This document shows positions 1 through 7,251 of a DNA stretch of 64,000 nt, one piece after another. Source of the DNA: Clostridia bacterium (GTDB taxonomy: Bacteria; Bacillota; Clostridia; Christensenellales; Borkfalkiaceae); contig JAFTWU010000003.1 of assembly GCA_017465145.1 (NCBI GenBank), positions 1 through 64,000 of the forward strand. The letters run 5' to 3'. Made by a program: the position numbers and the translations under genes. Every line of letters begins with the position of its first letter. Position 1 is the stretch's first letter. The notes below the pieces were generated by a model. The model did not search any database, had not been told where the DNA came from, and saw only the letters and a program-made list of their open reading frames with translations.

Positions 1-303
1 CGTGAGACAGTTCGGTCCCTATCCATCGTGGGCGTAGGATATTTGAGAGGACTTGTCCCTAGTACGAGAGGACCGGGATGAACGCACCGATTGTGCACCT
101 GTTGTCGCGCCAGCGGCATGGCAGGATAGCGAAGTGCGGACGAGATAAACGCTGAAAGCATCTAAGCGTGAAACTCACCTCAAGATAAGATATCCCATAA
201 CGTAAGTTAGTAAGACCCCTCATAGACGATGAGGTTGATAGGTCGGGGGTGTAAGCGTAGTGATACGTTGAGCTAACCGATACTAATAGGTCGAGGGCTT
301 GAT
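1..303 (+). rRNA. rrl: 23S ribosomal RNA, 3' end (partial)
   Basis: This is the 3' end of domain VI of a 23S rRNA gene; the rest lies before the window. The sarcin-ricin loop AGTACGAGAGGACC is visible at 61-74, and the gene closes with the usual actaataggtcgagggctt segment near 283-301. The 3' boundary is set by comparison with other Firmicutes 23S genes and is good to a few bases. An 8-bp stem (302-309 with 313-320) follows directly and is probably part of the processing region. Confidence 0.97.
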
Positions 304-499
304 CTCATTAACAATGAGATTAGCGAATTTACGAAAAATACAAAATCTTTGACAAGACAATTAAGCCTGGCTTAAAAGTACTAAAAGATCTATGCAGTTG
401 TGAATCTACCGTGTAAAGAAATTGACGGGAGATAAAAAAAGGTGTATACTAGGTATACACTAAAGAAGATATGTTCAAGGGAAACCTTGTATATATACC
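304..499 (+). other. 23S-5S spacer
   Basis: This 196-bp spacer of the rRNA operon has no tRNA. It carries two short inverted repeats: GTGTATAC/GTATACAC at 442-460, and CAAGG-gaaa-CCTTG at about 477-490 just before the 5S. These are likely precursor-processing stems. I see no gene here. Confidence 0.6.
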
Positions 500-617
500 A
501 TTGCGGTGACGATAGCGGTGAGGTCCCACCTGTTCTCATACCGAACACAGAAGTTAAGCTCACTAGCGCCGACAATACTTTGCTGGAGACGGCACGGGAA
601 GATAGGTTGTTGCTGCA
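500..617 (+). rRNA. rrf: 5S ribosomal RNA
   Basis: The sequence carries the conserved 5S core ccgaacacagaagttaagct at 541-560. Its 5' end (tgcggtgac) pairs with its 3' end (gttgctgca), with some G-U pairs, forming helix I. Length is about 118 nt, as expected. It is the last gene of the operon whose 23S end opens the window. Ends are estimated from helix I. Confidence 0.93.
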
Positions 618-623
618 TCCATT

Positions 624-662
624 AAAAAAGCATTCATCAAAAGATGAGTGCTTTTTATTTTT
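624..662 (+). terminator. Terminator of the rRNA operon
   Basis: A stem of about 14 bp (AAAAAGCATTCATC with GATGAGTGCTTTTT) is followed by more T residues, directly after the 5S gene. Confidence 0.85.
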
Positions 663-796
663 TGTTTTTATGTTTATGGAAACAACCCATCTTCCCTACG
701 GGAAGAAGTCGATAGCTTTTAACAAGGGAACGTGTGCTGTTGCGCTTTATTATTTGCCTAAGTTGATAATAATAAAAGAGCCAAGGTTATTGGCTC

Positions 797-1009
797 TTAA
801 AATTCATCGCTTAATCCTAATAAATAATCCGCAGACGTCTCAAGCAATACGCATATTTTTGTTAACATCTTCAAATCTGGTTGGCGATAACCTTGTTCGT
901 ATCCAGCATAGCAAGTTGTAGAAATTCCAAGTTCTATTGCAATGCTTTTTTGACTATAATTTTTTTCAACTCTAAGCTCTTTTAATCGCTCGTTAAATTT
1001 TACGTTCAT
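797..1009 (-). CDS. XRE-family transcriptional regulator
   Basis: This 70-residue protein is essentially one Cro/C1-type helix-turn-helix: SQKSIAIELGIS at about 19-30 is helices 2-3, followed by the conserved E-G-R-P-D and the terminal SADYLLGLSD. There is no sensor domain. It is divergent from a membrane-protein gene, and two near-identical palindromes lie between them, so it probably represses itself and that gene. No Shine-Dalgarno sequence precedes the ATG. Instead a TATAAT on the minus strand (1021-1016) ends six bases before it, so the mRNA may be leaderless. Family assignment is firm; the target is inferred from position. Confidence 0.9.
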   Translation of the reverse strand: MNVKFNERLKELRVEKNYSQKSIAIELGISTTCYAGYEQGYRQPDLKMLTKICVLLETSADYLLGLSDEF

Positions 1010-1015
1010 AATATT

Positions 1016-1074
1016 ATTATACTAACAAAACATACGCGTAATGCGTTGACAATACGCGAAACGCGTTGTATAAT
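1016..1074. promoter_or_regulatory. Divergent promoters with twin palindromic operators
   Basis: On the plus strand TTGACA (1046-1051) and TATAAT (1069-1074) are 17 bp apart and drive the PH/SHOCT gene. On the minus strand a TATAAT (1021-1016) serves the XRE gene; its -35 is poor. Two dyads, ACGCG-TAA-TGCGT (1034-1046) and ACGCG-AAA-CGCGT (1054-1066), start exactly 20 bp apart. One ends on the -35 and the other fills the spacer. They look like tandem XRE dimer sites that would block both promoters. Confidence 0.75.
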
Positions 1075-1104
1075 GTATTTCAAGACGAATTTTGTGAGGT
1101 TGTT

Positions 1105-1398
1105 ATGAAAGATATTAGAAAAAACATGGAAAAAGAGGAAGAAATAGTTCATGCGAATTTTAAGATGCCGTTATTTACAATGATAATGTACGGTGTGTTT
1201 TCTCTTTTATTTTTAATCTTTTTTATTGTTGGAATAAGTACTATAGGAAAAACAGAATATATTCCATACTTGGGTGAAGTAGACAAAACCGACTATTTTA
1301 TGATAACGTTGGGCATAATCGGAATAATCTTTATTATTGTTTTTTTTTGTTTTACAGTATCTGGGGCTAAAGAAAAGTTCTTGTATTGTTACCAATAA
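1105..1398 (+). CDS. Two-TM N-terminal part of a frameshifted PH/SHOCT membrane protein
   Basis: I start this fragment at the ATG at 1105 because GAGGT lies just upstream, rather than at an earlier in-frame codon inside the promoter. It encodes a charged N-terminus, two transmembrane helices (about residues 23-45 and 61-85) separated by a short outside loop, and then an out-of-frame tail ending at 1398. The true continuation is in the next frame from about 1340, where a run of nine T residues (1340-1348) lies. Removing one T joins the frames and gives a protein of about 260 residues. It sits directly behind the XRE-controlled promoter. Confidence 0.6.
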   Translation: MKDIRKNMEKEEEIVHANFKMPLFTMIMYGVFSLLFLIFFIVGISTIGKTEYIPYLGEVDKTDYFMITLGIIGIIFIIVFFCFTVSGAKEKFLYCYQ

Positions 1399-1885
1399 AT
1401 GCATAAAGGGAGTGGAAAATATATTTATTATTAAGAAGACTTATTCGTATAGATTAGATGAAATAGATAACATTGAATTGATATCTTCTTTTGGTGAGCA
1501 TAATATAAAACTTAACTTTACACAGGGAAACGGTAGATCTGCGCAGATAAGCTACGGTAATGGAGTTAGGGGAATGACTGGTAACTTCTTTATGATTAAA
1601 TATGTCAAAAATTATCAAGAAGTATATGATCAATTATCTCAAATACTTTCTAGTGTGAAAAATGAAAAAGACCTGATGGTTGACATAGAATTGGCTAAAA
1701 TTGAGGCACAACGTGAACAAGCGCAAGCAATATCAAGCTTGGCAAGAGATAAAAAAGAAAAGAACGGTGACGATTTGAAACAATTAGAAACTCTTGCAGA
1801 AATGTTAAAGGCAGGTATAATCACACAAGAAGAATTTGATGCAAAGAAAAAGCAAATTTTAAATATAGAAAAAACAGATATCTAG
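1337..1885 (+). CDS. PH-like and SHOCT-domain C-terminal part of the same frameshifted gene
   Basis: After the T9 run this frame continues the second transmembrane helix into a bacterial PH-like domain (VTNKCIKG, then the YSYRLDEIDNIEL strand). A charged helix follows, and it ends with a SHOCT motif (LAEMLKAGIITQEEFDAKKK), which typically sits at protein C-termini. The fragment has no ribosome site or convincing start of its own, so it is best read as the second half of the 1105 gene. Whether the T9 reflects sequencing or assembly error, phase variation, slippage or a real mutation cannot be told from one sequence. Domain names are by motif only. Confidence 0.65.
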   Translation: MFFFVLQYLGLKKSSCIVTNKCIKGVENIFIIKKTYSYRLDEIDNIELISSFGEHNIKLNFTQGNGRSAQISYGNGVRGMTGNFFMIKYVKNYQEVYDQLSQILSSVKNEKDLMVDIELAKIEAQREQAQAISSLARDKKEKNGDDLKQLETLAEMLKAGIITQEEFDAKKKQILNIEKTDI

Positions 1886-1922
1886 TGACGGCTGGTTTTC
1901 ACTAGTAATTCAATAATCATTA

Positions 1923-1955
1923 AAGGACTACTCAAACCGGGTAGTTCTTTTTTTA
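1923..1955 (+). terminator. Terminator after the PH/SHOCT gene
   Basis: GGACTAC pairs with GTAGTTC around a short loop and is followed by seven T residues. Confidence 0.75.
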
Positions 1956-1971
1956 GCGTTGTTGATATTTG

Positions 1972-2000
1972 TTGATTATTTATTCAAAAAGTTATATACT
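1972..2000 (+). promoter_or_regulatory. Promoter of the MATE exporter gene
   Basis: TTGATT (1972-1977) and TATACT (1995-2000) are separated by 17 bp, 62 bp before the start codon. Confidence 0.6.
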
Positions 2001-2062
2001 CATAATATTGAATATAAAACAAGACAACAATGGCGAATTTATAATTACCCAAAAAGGACAAA

Positions 2063-3517
2063 ATGAAAGACTTAACAAGTGGCAAGGTTTCAAAAAACTT
2101 ATTTATATTTATGTTGCCTGCGATATTTTCTAATTTACTATCACGTGCCTACACAACAATTGATAGTATAATGGCAGGAAAAATCCTTGGCGAAAGTGCC
2201 CTTGCCGCTATTGGTAGCACAAGTGGTTTCATAACCCTTATAACTTCACTTTTTTGGGGGCTTGGAACAGGTGTTGCGCTATATATCGGTATGAAAAATA
2301 GTGCAAGGCAACCGAAAAAAACGGCTAAAGCATTAAAATATAATTTCACGGTTATAATTTTAGTTGCCCTTTTCATAAGTGGATTGTCAATAGTCTTACA
2401 GAAACCTATTTTTGCACTACATAACGTAGAACCAGCAATTTACAAAGAAGCAAAAATTTATTATATTATTTTAATGGCTGGCCTCTTTATGTCTGCTGCA
2501 AACACCACCACCAACTATATTTTTAATGCATTTGGCAAGTCTTCGCACGCACTTATAACTTCGGCAATCAGTTTTTGTTTGAACGTTGGGCTTAATTACC
2601 TGTTTATGAAAGTTTTTCAAATGGGTGTGCTAGGCGCAGCGCTTGCGAGTGTAATATCACTTTTCGGTGTATTTGTGGTTAACGTAGTTGCGCTTATAAT
2701 AACGGTTAAAAATTTAGAAAGAGAAGGCAACGTGCTTATGGTATCTACCAAAACGGTAGAAGATGCTAATCAAAACGATAGCTTAGAGCAAGGGTTAAGA
2801 AACAAAAAATCACCAAGAAAATTCGGCAAAGATGAACTAAAGACAGCGTTTTCCTATATAGTTGCAGCTTGGAAAATGGGCTTGCCGTGTATGTTGCAAC
2901 AAGGGGTTATGTATATAGCAGGGGCTGTAGTAAACCCTGTTGTAAATGATTTGGGTGGAGCATCTACTGCGGCGTATACTGTATGTTTAGAAATTTACAA
3001 AGTTTGTACCATTGCAAGTTACGGTGCGGCAACAGCCCTTTCAAACTTCAGTATGCAATGCTATGGCAATGGAAGGGTCAACCTTATTAATAAAGGAATT
3101 GTGACAAGTTTGTTACAAGGGCTTGCTTTTTCAATGCCTGTACTTTTAATTATGATAATTTTCCCAAATACCGTTGCATCAATATTCTTAAAAGAAGGGG
3201 ACGCGCTTGCAATACCTTATATAGTAAGATATATTATGCTATGTTGTCCGTGTATGATTTTCGTTATCGTCAACTCTTTTTTCCACGCCTTTTATCGTGG
3301 GGTAAAAGTGCCGAATTTAGCAATGATTTGCTCGGCAGTCTGTACGGTGGTGCGCATTGTGGTAACATTTGCATCCGTTAAGTCGTTAGGTATGGACGGC
3401 GTATATCTAGGTTTTATACTAGGTTGGGTTTTAGAGTGCGCGGTATGTTTAATATTCTTTTTTACAAAAATTTGGAAAACGAAAAAATATAAAGAGATGG
3501 AAAAGGCTATTAAATAA
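2063..3517 (+). CDS. MATE family efflux transporter
   Basis: This 484-residue polytopic membrane protein belongs to the multidrug and toxin extrusion family, which exports cationic compounds by sodium or proton antiport. The N-terminal LPAIFSNLLSRAYTTIDSIM and the early LAAIGSTSG match the family's first helices. There are about twelve hydrophobic segments in two halves, joined by a charged loop near residues 222-270. Length is typical. AAAGGA precedes the ATG. The gene has its own promoter and terminator, so it is a single-gene unit. The substrate cannot be told. Confidence 0.9.
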   Translation: MKDLTSGKVSKNLFIFMLPAIFSNLLSRAYTTIDSIMAGKILGESALAAIGSTSGFITLITSLFWGLGTGVALYIGMKNSARQPKKTAKALKYNFTVIILVALFISGLSIVLQKPIFALHNVEPAIYKEAKIYYIILMAGLFMSAANTTTNYIFNAFGKSSHALITSAISFCLNVGLNYLFMKVFQMGVLGAALASVISLFGVFVVNVVALIITVKNLEREGNVLMVSTKTVEDANQNDSLEQGLRNKKSPRKFGKDELKTAFSYIVAAWKMGLPCMLQQGVMYIAGAVVNPVVNDLGGASTAAYTVCLEIYKVCTIASYGAATALSNFSMQCYGNGRVNLINKGIVTSLLQGLAFSMPVLLIMIIFPNTVASIFLKEGDALAIPYIVRYIMLCCPCMIFVIVNSFFHAFYRGVKVPNLAMICSAVCTVVRIVVTFASVKSLGMDGVYLGFILGWVLECAVCLIFFFTKIWKTKKYKEMEKAIK

Positions 3518-3524
3518 TCCGTTA

Positions 3525-3556
3525 AAAAAACTACTCAAAACTGGTAGTTCTTTTTT
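3525..3556 (+). terminator. Terminator after the MATE gene
   Basis: AAACTAC pairs with GTAGTTC, followed by six T residues. The stem closely resembles the terminator at 1923-1955 that precedes this gene. Confidence 0.75.
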
Positions 3557-3561
3557 GTCTA

Positions 3562-3627
3562 CTAATAATTTTTCTTGTCTTCGATTATACTAAGTTGGTT
3601 TTCTAAGTCCTTTTTTGTAAATGTCAT
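3562..3627 (-). CDS. Possible 21-residue peptide or gene remnant
   Basis: A minus-strand ATG (3627) is preceded by a good AAGGAGCG ribosome site and followed by 21 codons, charged at both ends, to TAG. It resembles the first codons of a normal gene that has lost its body, or a micropeptide. I do not recognise it. Codon use gives no help at this length, so it is reported only because the ribosome site is strong. Confidence 0.2.
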   Translation of the reverse strand: MTFTKKDLENQLSIIEDKKNY

Positions 3628-3655
3628 CTTTTCGCTCCTTTTTGTTAAAAAATAG

Positions 3656-3804
3656 TTGACTTAATATAATTAACTGTAATATAATAAAGTTACAGCAAAA
3701 ATTAAATGTTAGTTCATTTTTTTGGCCAGGGGCGGGAATGATACCCTGGAGTTTTTTTATTAAGACTTGTTAGCGAATTGTAAGATTCGATTAGCAAGTT
3801 TTTT
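3656..3804 (+). ncRNA. Candidate small RNA: promoter plus two terminator-like hairpins
   Basis: TTGACT (3656-3661) and TATAAT (3680-3685), 18 bp apart, are overlapped by the dyad CTGTAA-N10-TTACAG (3674-3695). About 35 nt beyond the expected start lies a hairpin CCAGGG/CCCTGG (3726-3749) followed by a T run. A second hairpin, ACTTGTTAGCGAAT with ATTCGATTAGCAAGT (3765-3799), also ends in T residues. No reading frame fits between. Together these predict a 65-115-nt RNA. It matches no riboswitch class I recognise. It could also be a leader of the gene at 3900, although that gene has its own promoter. Confidence 0.4.
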
Positions 3805-3841
3805 GTTTATTGGCGTTTTATCAATCGTAATAATGTTTTTA

Positions 3842-3870
3842 TTGCTAAAAAGGGTGCTTTGTGTTAGAAT
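3842..3870 (+). promoter_or_regulatory. Promoter of the membrane protein gene at 3900
   Basis: TTGCTA (3842-3847) and TAGAAT (3865-3870) with 17-bp spacing, 29 bp before the ATG. Confidence 0.55.
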
Positions 3871-3899
3871 AAAGCCATACTTATAAAAAAGGATATATT

Positions 3900-4532
3900 A
3901 TGATTAACGAAAGGAAAGAGTTAAGCAAGTTTTTTCTAGCGGGAGCTATCTTGTTTTTGGTTTCGCTTGTTGTAGAAACAACGTGGTTTGCTTTGCTTGG
4001 CAATTGGAATAGTGCGTTCTTAACGTTGATGCCCATGATTTTTGGTTTGGGTGCTATTGTTTGTTTGTTTATTCTAAAAAAGCATTTTGCAGTTTCAATA
4101 TGTCTAATTCTTAAAGGGTTAGCTTTTTTAGGTATATACGTATTGCCGTCGCTTATCACTATGTTTACCGTTAAGGAAAAGGGCGATGAATTTGTTTCCG
4201 CAATAATGGTAGTTTCCATATCGTTTATAACGGCAATCACGCTAATTTCTTTTGGCGTTAATTTCCTTTTAAATATTAAGAAAAAACCGTTATCAGATAA
4301 AAGCAAAAAGGTGCTTAACGTTATTCAAATTGCTATTAACGGCTTATATATTACAGGTTGCTTTGCTTATATAATATATTACGCGGTATTAATAGCAAGC
4401 GGTGGACTTGGTGTTTATTTTAGCGCAACTAAACTAGTAGCGGTTGACGTATTATACGTGCTAAGACTTTTAGCAAGTTCAGTTGGGATATTGTGTTTAC
4501 ATCTTTGGGTAAAGGGCGCAAAGAAACAATAA
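3900..4532 (+). CDS. Hypothetical six-helix membrane protein
   Basis: This 210-residue protein has a short charged N-terminus and about six hydrophobic segments (near residues 12-34, 40-58, 64-86, 98-124, 139-163 and 176-200). A lysine-rich cytoplasmic stretch, KKKPLSDKSKK, lies before the fifth. No catalytic motif is visible and I do not recognise the family. AAAAAAGGA precedes the ATG. It is a single-gene unit between its own promoter and the terminator at 4593. Confidence 0.75.
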   Translation: MINERKELSKFFLAGAILFLVSLVVETTWFALLGNWNSAFLTLMPMIFGLGAIVCLFILKKHFAVSICLILKGLAFLGIYVLPSLITMFTVKEKGDEFVSAIMVVSISFITAITLISFGVNFLLNIKKKPLSDKSKKVLNVIQIAINGLYITGCFAYIIYYAVLIASGGLGVYFSATKLVAVDVLYVLRLLASSVGILCLHLWVKGAKKQ

Positions 4533-4592
4533 CGGGACGACTAAAGAGATAACAAGGAAAAAGAAAATAAAAATTTTCACAAAATTATTTAA

Positions 4593-4624
4593 TAAAAAAG
4601 CACCGAAGTTTCGGTGCTTTTAAT
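4593..4624. terminator. Bidirectional terminator
   Basis: AAAAGCACCGAA pairs perfectly with TTCGGTGCTTTT around a GT. It serves the plus-strand gene at 3900 and the minus-strand gene at 4649. Confidence 0.85.
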
Positions 4625-4648
4625 TATATTAAACGTTGATTGTTATTT

Positions 4649-5575
4649 TTAATCTTCGTAACCTAATTCCCAGTTATCAAGTTTTTTTGCGCTATGTTCA
4701 ACCCAAATTTCAGGTTGCACTTTATAAGAGTTGCTTTTGAACTCTGCAAGAATTTGTTCTGCTTCTTTATCCATTTGTGGAACAACACTAGTTGGGACGG
4801 TATGCCAAGTTTGTTTAACGTATACGTCGGCAGACTTGGTGGTAAGTTCATTATCTATTAAAGACTTAAAATAATATTCTGCCTTATAACTTGATTTAAA
4901 CTTAAAGTGACAATGCGTGCATTCGTATTCGGTGTGTTCTTCTCTTGGGTTAGCACCAACAAGACTAGTTCTAATGCTTCCGCTGTATACTGAAAAACGG
5001 TCAGACTTTTTAACAACTCTTCCGTTGTTGTTATAACTGTCAATAACTTTCAGTTCGTGGCCACAAACGGGGCAACGCATAAAGAATTTGTGATATAAAT
5101 CGTGGTCTTTATCGTAAGGTCTCATAAAAGGCAAAACGGAATATTTAGGGGTTTTATCGCCCTTGCCTTCAACGATTTTGCAACCGAACTTATAGAATTT
5201 TCTTTTTAAAATAAGGGCAAGTAAGCCTATCCAAGCAAAACCGGCAACGACAAACATAAATACGACAACTGCTTCTGGGGGGATATTGCCAACCCTAAAA
5301 CTTTCTAGGTCTTGAATAATAGGAGCAACTTCCGTGCCCGCATATTTAAGCATAAGGTCGGGCAAAAGGAATTGCGCAAAAGACAAAAGTCCGCCGATTA
5401 TTATTGCCGAAACAAGCACGATTAAAAATGGCATTTTCTTTTTAAGTTTTTCTTTACGAACGTCTTTTTTAAAATATTTCGATTCTTCTAAAGTTAAACC
5501 GTAGCGGTCAAGTTTAACGCCCAAACGCTCTTCGCGTTCTTCTAGCGTTTCGTGTACGTCGGAAAAATGTATCAT
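4649..5575 (-). CDS. Membrane protein with C-terminal zinc ribbon
   Basis: The protein has 308 residues. A charged, helical N-terminus (about 1-48) leads to two transmembrane helices (about 49-73 and 103-125). A cytoplasmic domain follows with two CXXC pairs, CPVCGHEL and CTHCHFKF, spaced about 50 residues apart as in a zinc ribbon. Much of the rest is polar. I do not recognise the family. The ATG has only a weak ribosome site (GGTTGG). It stands alone, ending at the shared terminator at 4593. Zinc binding follows from the cysteine pairs; function is unknown. Confidence 0.75.
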   Translation of the reverse strand: MIHFSDVHETLEEREERLGVKLDRYGLTLEESKYFKKDVRKEKLKKKMPFLIVLVSAIIIGGLLSFAQFLLPDLMLKYAGTEVAPIIQDLESFRVGNIPPEAVVVFMFVVAGFAWIGLLALILKRKFYKFGCKIVEGKGDKTPKYSVLPFMRPYDKDHDLYHKFFMRCPVCGHELKVIDSYNNNGRVVKKSDRFSVYSGSIRTSLVGANPREEHTEYECTHCHFKFKSSYKAEYYFKSLIDNELTTKSADVYVKQTWHTVPTSVVPQMDKEAEQILAEFKSNSYKVQPEIWVEHSAKKLDNWELGYED

Positions 5576-5648
5576 TAGAATACCAACCTATATAAAGATA
5601 TTAAAAGTATAGTACAAAAGGGATAAAAAGTAAATAGGTTTTGACAAT

Positions 5649-5708
5649 TTTCGTTAACGAAAGTGGCGCGCTTATTTTATTGCGAAATTTCCGCTCTTGT
5701 GTTACAAT
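5649..5708 (+). promoter_or_regulatory. Promoter and 14-bp palindrome before the SDR gene
   Basis: TTGCGA (5680-5685) and TACAAT (5703-5708) are 17 bp apart. The perfect palindrome TTTCGTTAACGAAA lies at 5649-5662, just upstream of the -35, where an activator or a repressor could bind. Confidence 0.5.
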
Positions 5709-5733
5709 GTTACTATCAAAGGAGATAAATTTT

Positions 5734-6570
5734 ATGGAATACGTATTAGTTACAGGTGCTTACGGCGGTATGGGAAGTGCTACGGTTGATGCGCTTGTTA
5801 AACAAGGCTACGGCGTAATCGCCCTTGATAATAGAGTGGGCGAAAAAAGGGAAAACGTGTATCCCGTTCAAGTAGATTTAACGGATGAAGAAAGCGTTAA
5901 GTCGGCGTTTTGCACGGTAAAAGGCATTACCGACACCCTTAAAGGCATAATTCATTTTGCGGGAATTTACACTTTAGACTCTTTTGTGGAAATAACTGAA
6001 GAAAGATTAGTGCGTGCTTTTAACATAAACGTCTTCGGCACTTATCGTGTTAATAAACACTTTTTGCCATTGCTTAAAAAAGATAGCAAAATTATAATAA
6101 CCACAAGTGAACTTGCGCCCCTAGACCCCTTGCCGTTTACGGGTATTTACGCCGTAACGAAAAGTACGCTTGATAAATACGCTTACTCTCTTCGTATGGA
6201 GTTGCAACTGCTTGGCATTAAGGTCGTAGTATTGCGCCCCGGTGCAGTAAAGACCACTTTGCTTGGCGACTCTACCAGAGAGTTAGACGTTTTTTGCGAC
6301 AACACAAAACTTTACCCGGTGAACGCGGGTAGATTCAAAAAAATTGTTAACAGGGTTGAATCGCGCAACGTTCCTGCAGAAAAGGTTGCAAAAAAAGCCG
6401 TTAAGATATTAAACAAAAAACACCTAAAACAAGTTTATTCAATGAACAGAAACCCCTTGCTTTTACTCTTAAACGTATTGCCAAGGAAAATGCAAACGTG
6501 GGCGATTAAGCAAGTGCTTAAAACAAAAAAGAGCAAAAAACCCGCAGAAAACGGTGGCAACAATGATTAG
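5734..6570 (+). CDS. SDR-family NAD(P)-dependent oxidoreductase
   Basis: This 278-residue short-chain dehydrogenase/reductase has the Rossmann dinucleotide motif TGAYGGMG (residues 7-14), the catalytic serine in TTS (125) and the YxxxK pair (Y139, K143). The usual NAG motif is replaced by FAG. An extra C-terminal part beyond about 190 carries several basic residues. I start at the ATG at 5734, which has AAAGGAGAT before it and begins with the expected first strand; an earlier in-frame start would overlap the promoter. It overlaps the next gene, a small phosphatase, so the two are co-transcribed. Substrate unknown. Confidence 0.88.
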   Translation: MEYVLVTGAYGGMGSATVDALVKQGYGVIALDNRVGEKRENVYPVQVDLTDEESVKSAFCTVKGITDTLKGIIHFAGIYTLDSFVEITEERLVRAFNINVFGTYRVNKHFLPLLKKDSKIIITTSELAPLDPLPFTGIYAVTKSTLDKYAYSLRMELQLLGIKVVVLRPGAVKTTLLGDSTRELDVFCDNTKLYPVNAGRFKKIVNRVESRNVPAEKVAKKAVKILNKKHLKQVYSMNRNPLLLLLNVLPRKMQTWAIKQVLKTKKSKKPAENGGNND

Positions 6571-7021
6571 AATTATGTTCGTTTGCCACGGGAATATTTG
6601 CCGTAGTACTATGGCAGAATTTTTAATGAAAGATTTTGTTAAAAAACTTGGCAAAGAAAACGAGTTTTACATAGAATCTTCTGCAACAAGCACAGAAGAG
6701 ATTGGCAACCCCGTGCATTACGGAACGGCGCGCATTTTAGATGGGCTAGGCATAGACTATAGTAAAAAACGCGCTAAACAGTTGCGCCTATCGGATTATA
6801 ATAATTTTGACTATTTTATCGGTATGGACGAATATAATCGCCGTAATATGAAACGTATGCTTGGAGGAGATGCCGATAATAAAGTTAGTTTGCTTTTAGA
6901 TTATACCGACAACCCGCGCGAAGTTGCAGACCCTTGGTATACGGGTAATTTTAAGATTACCTACGACGACGTTATGGAAGGAATAAAGGCGTTTTATAGC
7001 ACTATACTCACGGGTAAGTAG
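6563..7021 (+). CDS. Low-molecular-weight protein-tyrosine phosphatase
   Basis: The 152-residue protein starts with the P-loop CHGNICRS (C8 to S15), where C8 is the nucleophile and R14 binds phosphate. It carries the general acid D123 in ADPWYTG. Length and order fit the low-molecular-weight phosphatase family, which removes phosphate from tyrosine or arginine side chains. I choose the ATG at 6563, with GGTGG five bases upstream, over an in-frame GTG at 6554. It overlaps the SDR gene by eight bases. Confidence 0.92.
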   Translation: MIRIMFVCHGNICRSTMAEFLMKDFVKKLGKENEFYIESSATSTEEIGNPVHYGTARILDGLGIDYSKKRAKQLRLSDYNNFDYFIGMDEYNRRNMKRMLGGDADNKVSLLLDYTDNPREVADPWYTGNFKITYDDVMEGIKAFYSTILTGK

Positions 7022-7056
7022 TTAAATAAGCGGTATGTAAATATCAACAGTATAGT

Positions 7057-7088
7057 TTAAGTCCGAATATTTTCGGACTTATTTTCTT
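7057..7088 (+). terminator. Terminator after the phosphatase gene
   Basis: AAGTCCGAA pairs with TTTCGGACTT, followed by a T-rich stretch. Confidence 0.6.
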
Positions 7089-7121
7089 TATAATAATTTT
7101 AAAAAACACAAAAAAGTGGTA

Positions 7122-7150
7122 TTGACTTAAATCGTTTATTAATATATAAT
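7122..7150 (+). promoter_or_regulatory. Strong promoter of the gene at 7252
   Basis: TTGACT (7122-7127) and a perfect TATAAT (7145-7150) are 17 bp apart. The leader to the ATG is about 95 nt and contains no clear terminator. Confidence 0.7.
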
Positions 7151-7251
7151 TATGGTATAAATAAAGGCAAGGGCGAAAGGCGATTGGCAAAGCAAAATAG
7201 TTTGCGCGTTAACGCTAGGCGTCTTGCAAAAAAATAGGAGGCAGTTTTATT

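Noticed and set aside
442-921. Open frame of 159 codons over the 5S gene and its terminator
   Set aside because: It crosses the 5S rRNA, the terminator and the 3' end of the XRE gene. No ribosome site or protein-like composition supports it.
3724-3758. Aptamer-like hairpin considered as a known riboswitch
   Set aside because: The sequence around CCAGGG/CCCTGG fits none of the riboswitch consensus patterns I know, and the next gene gives no ligand hint. It is kept only as a candidate small RNA.
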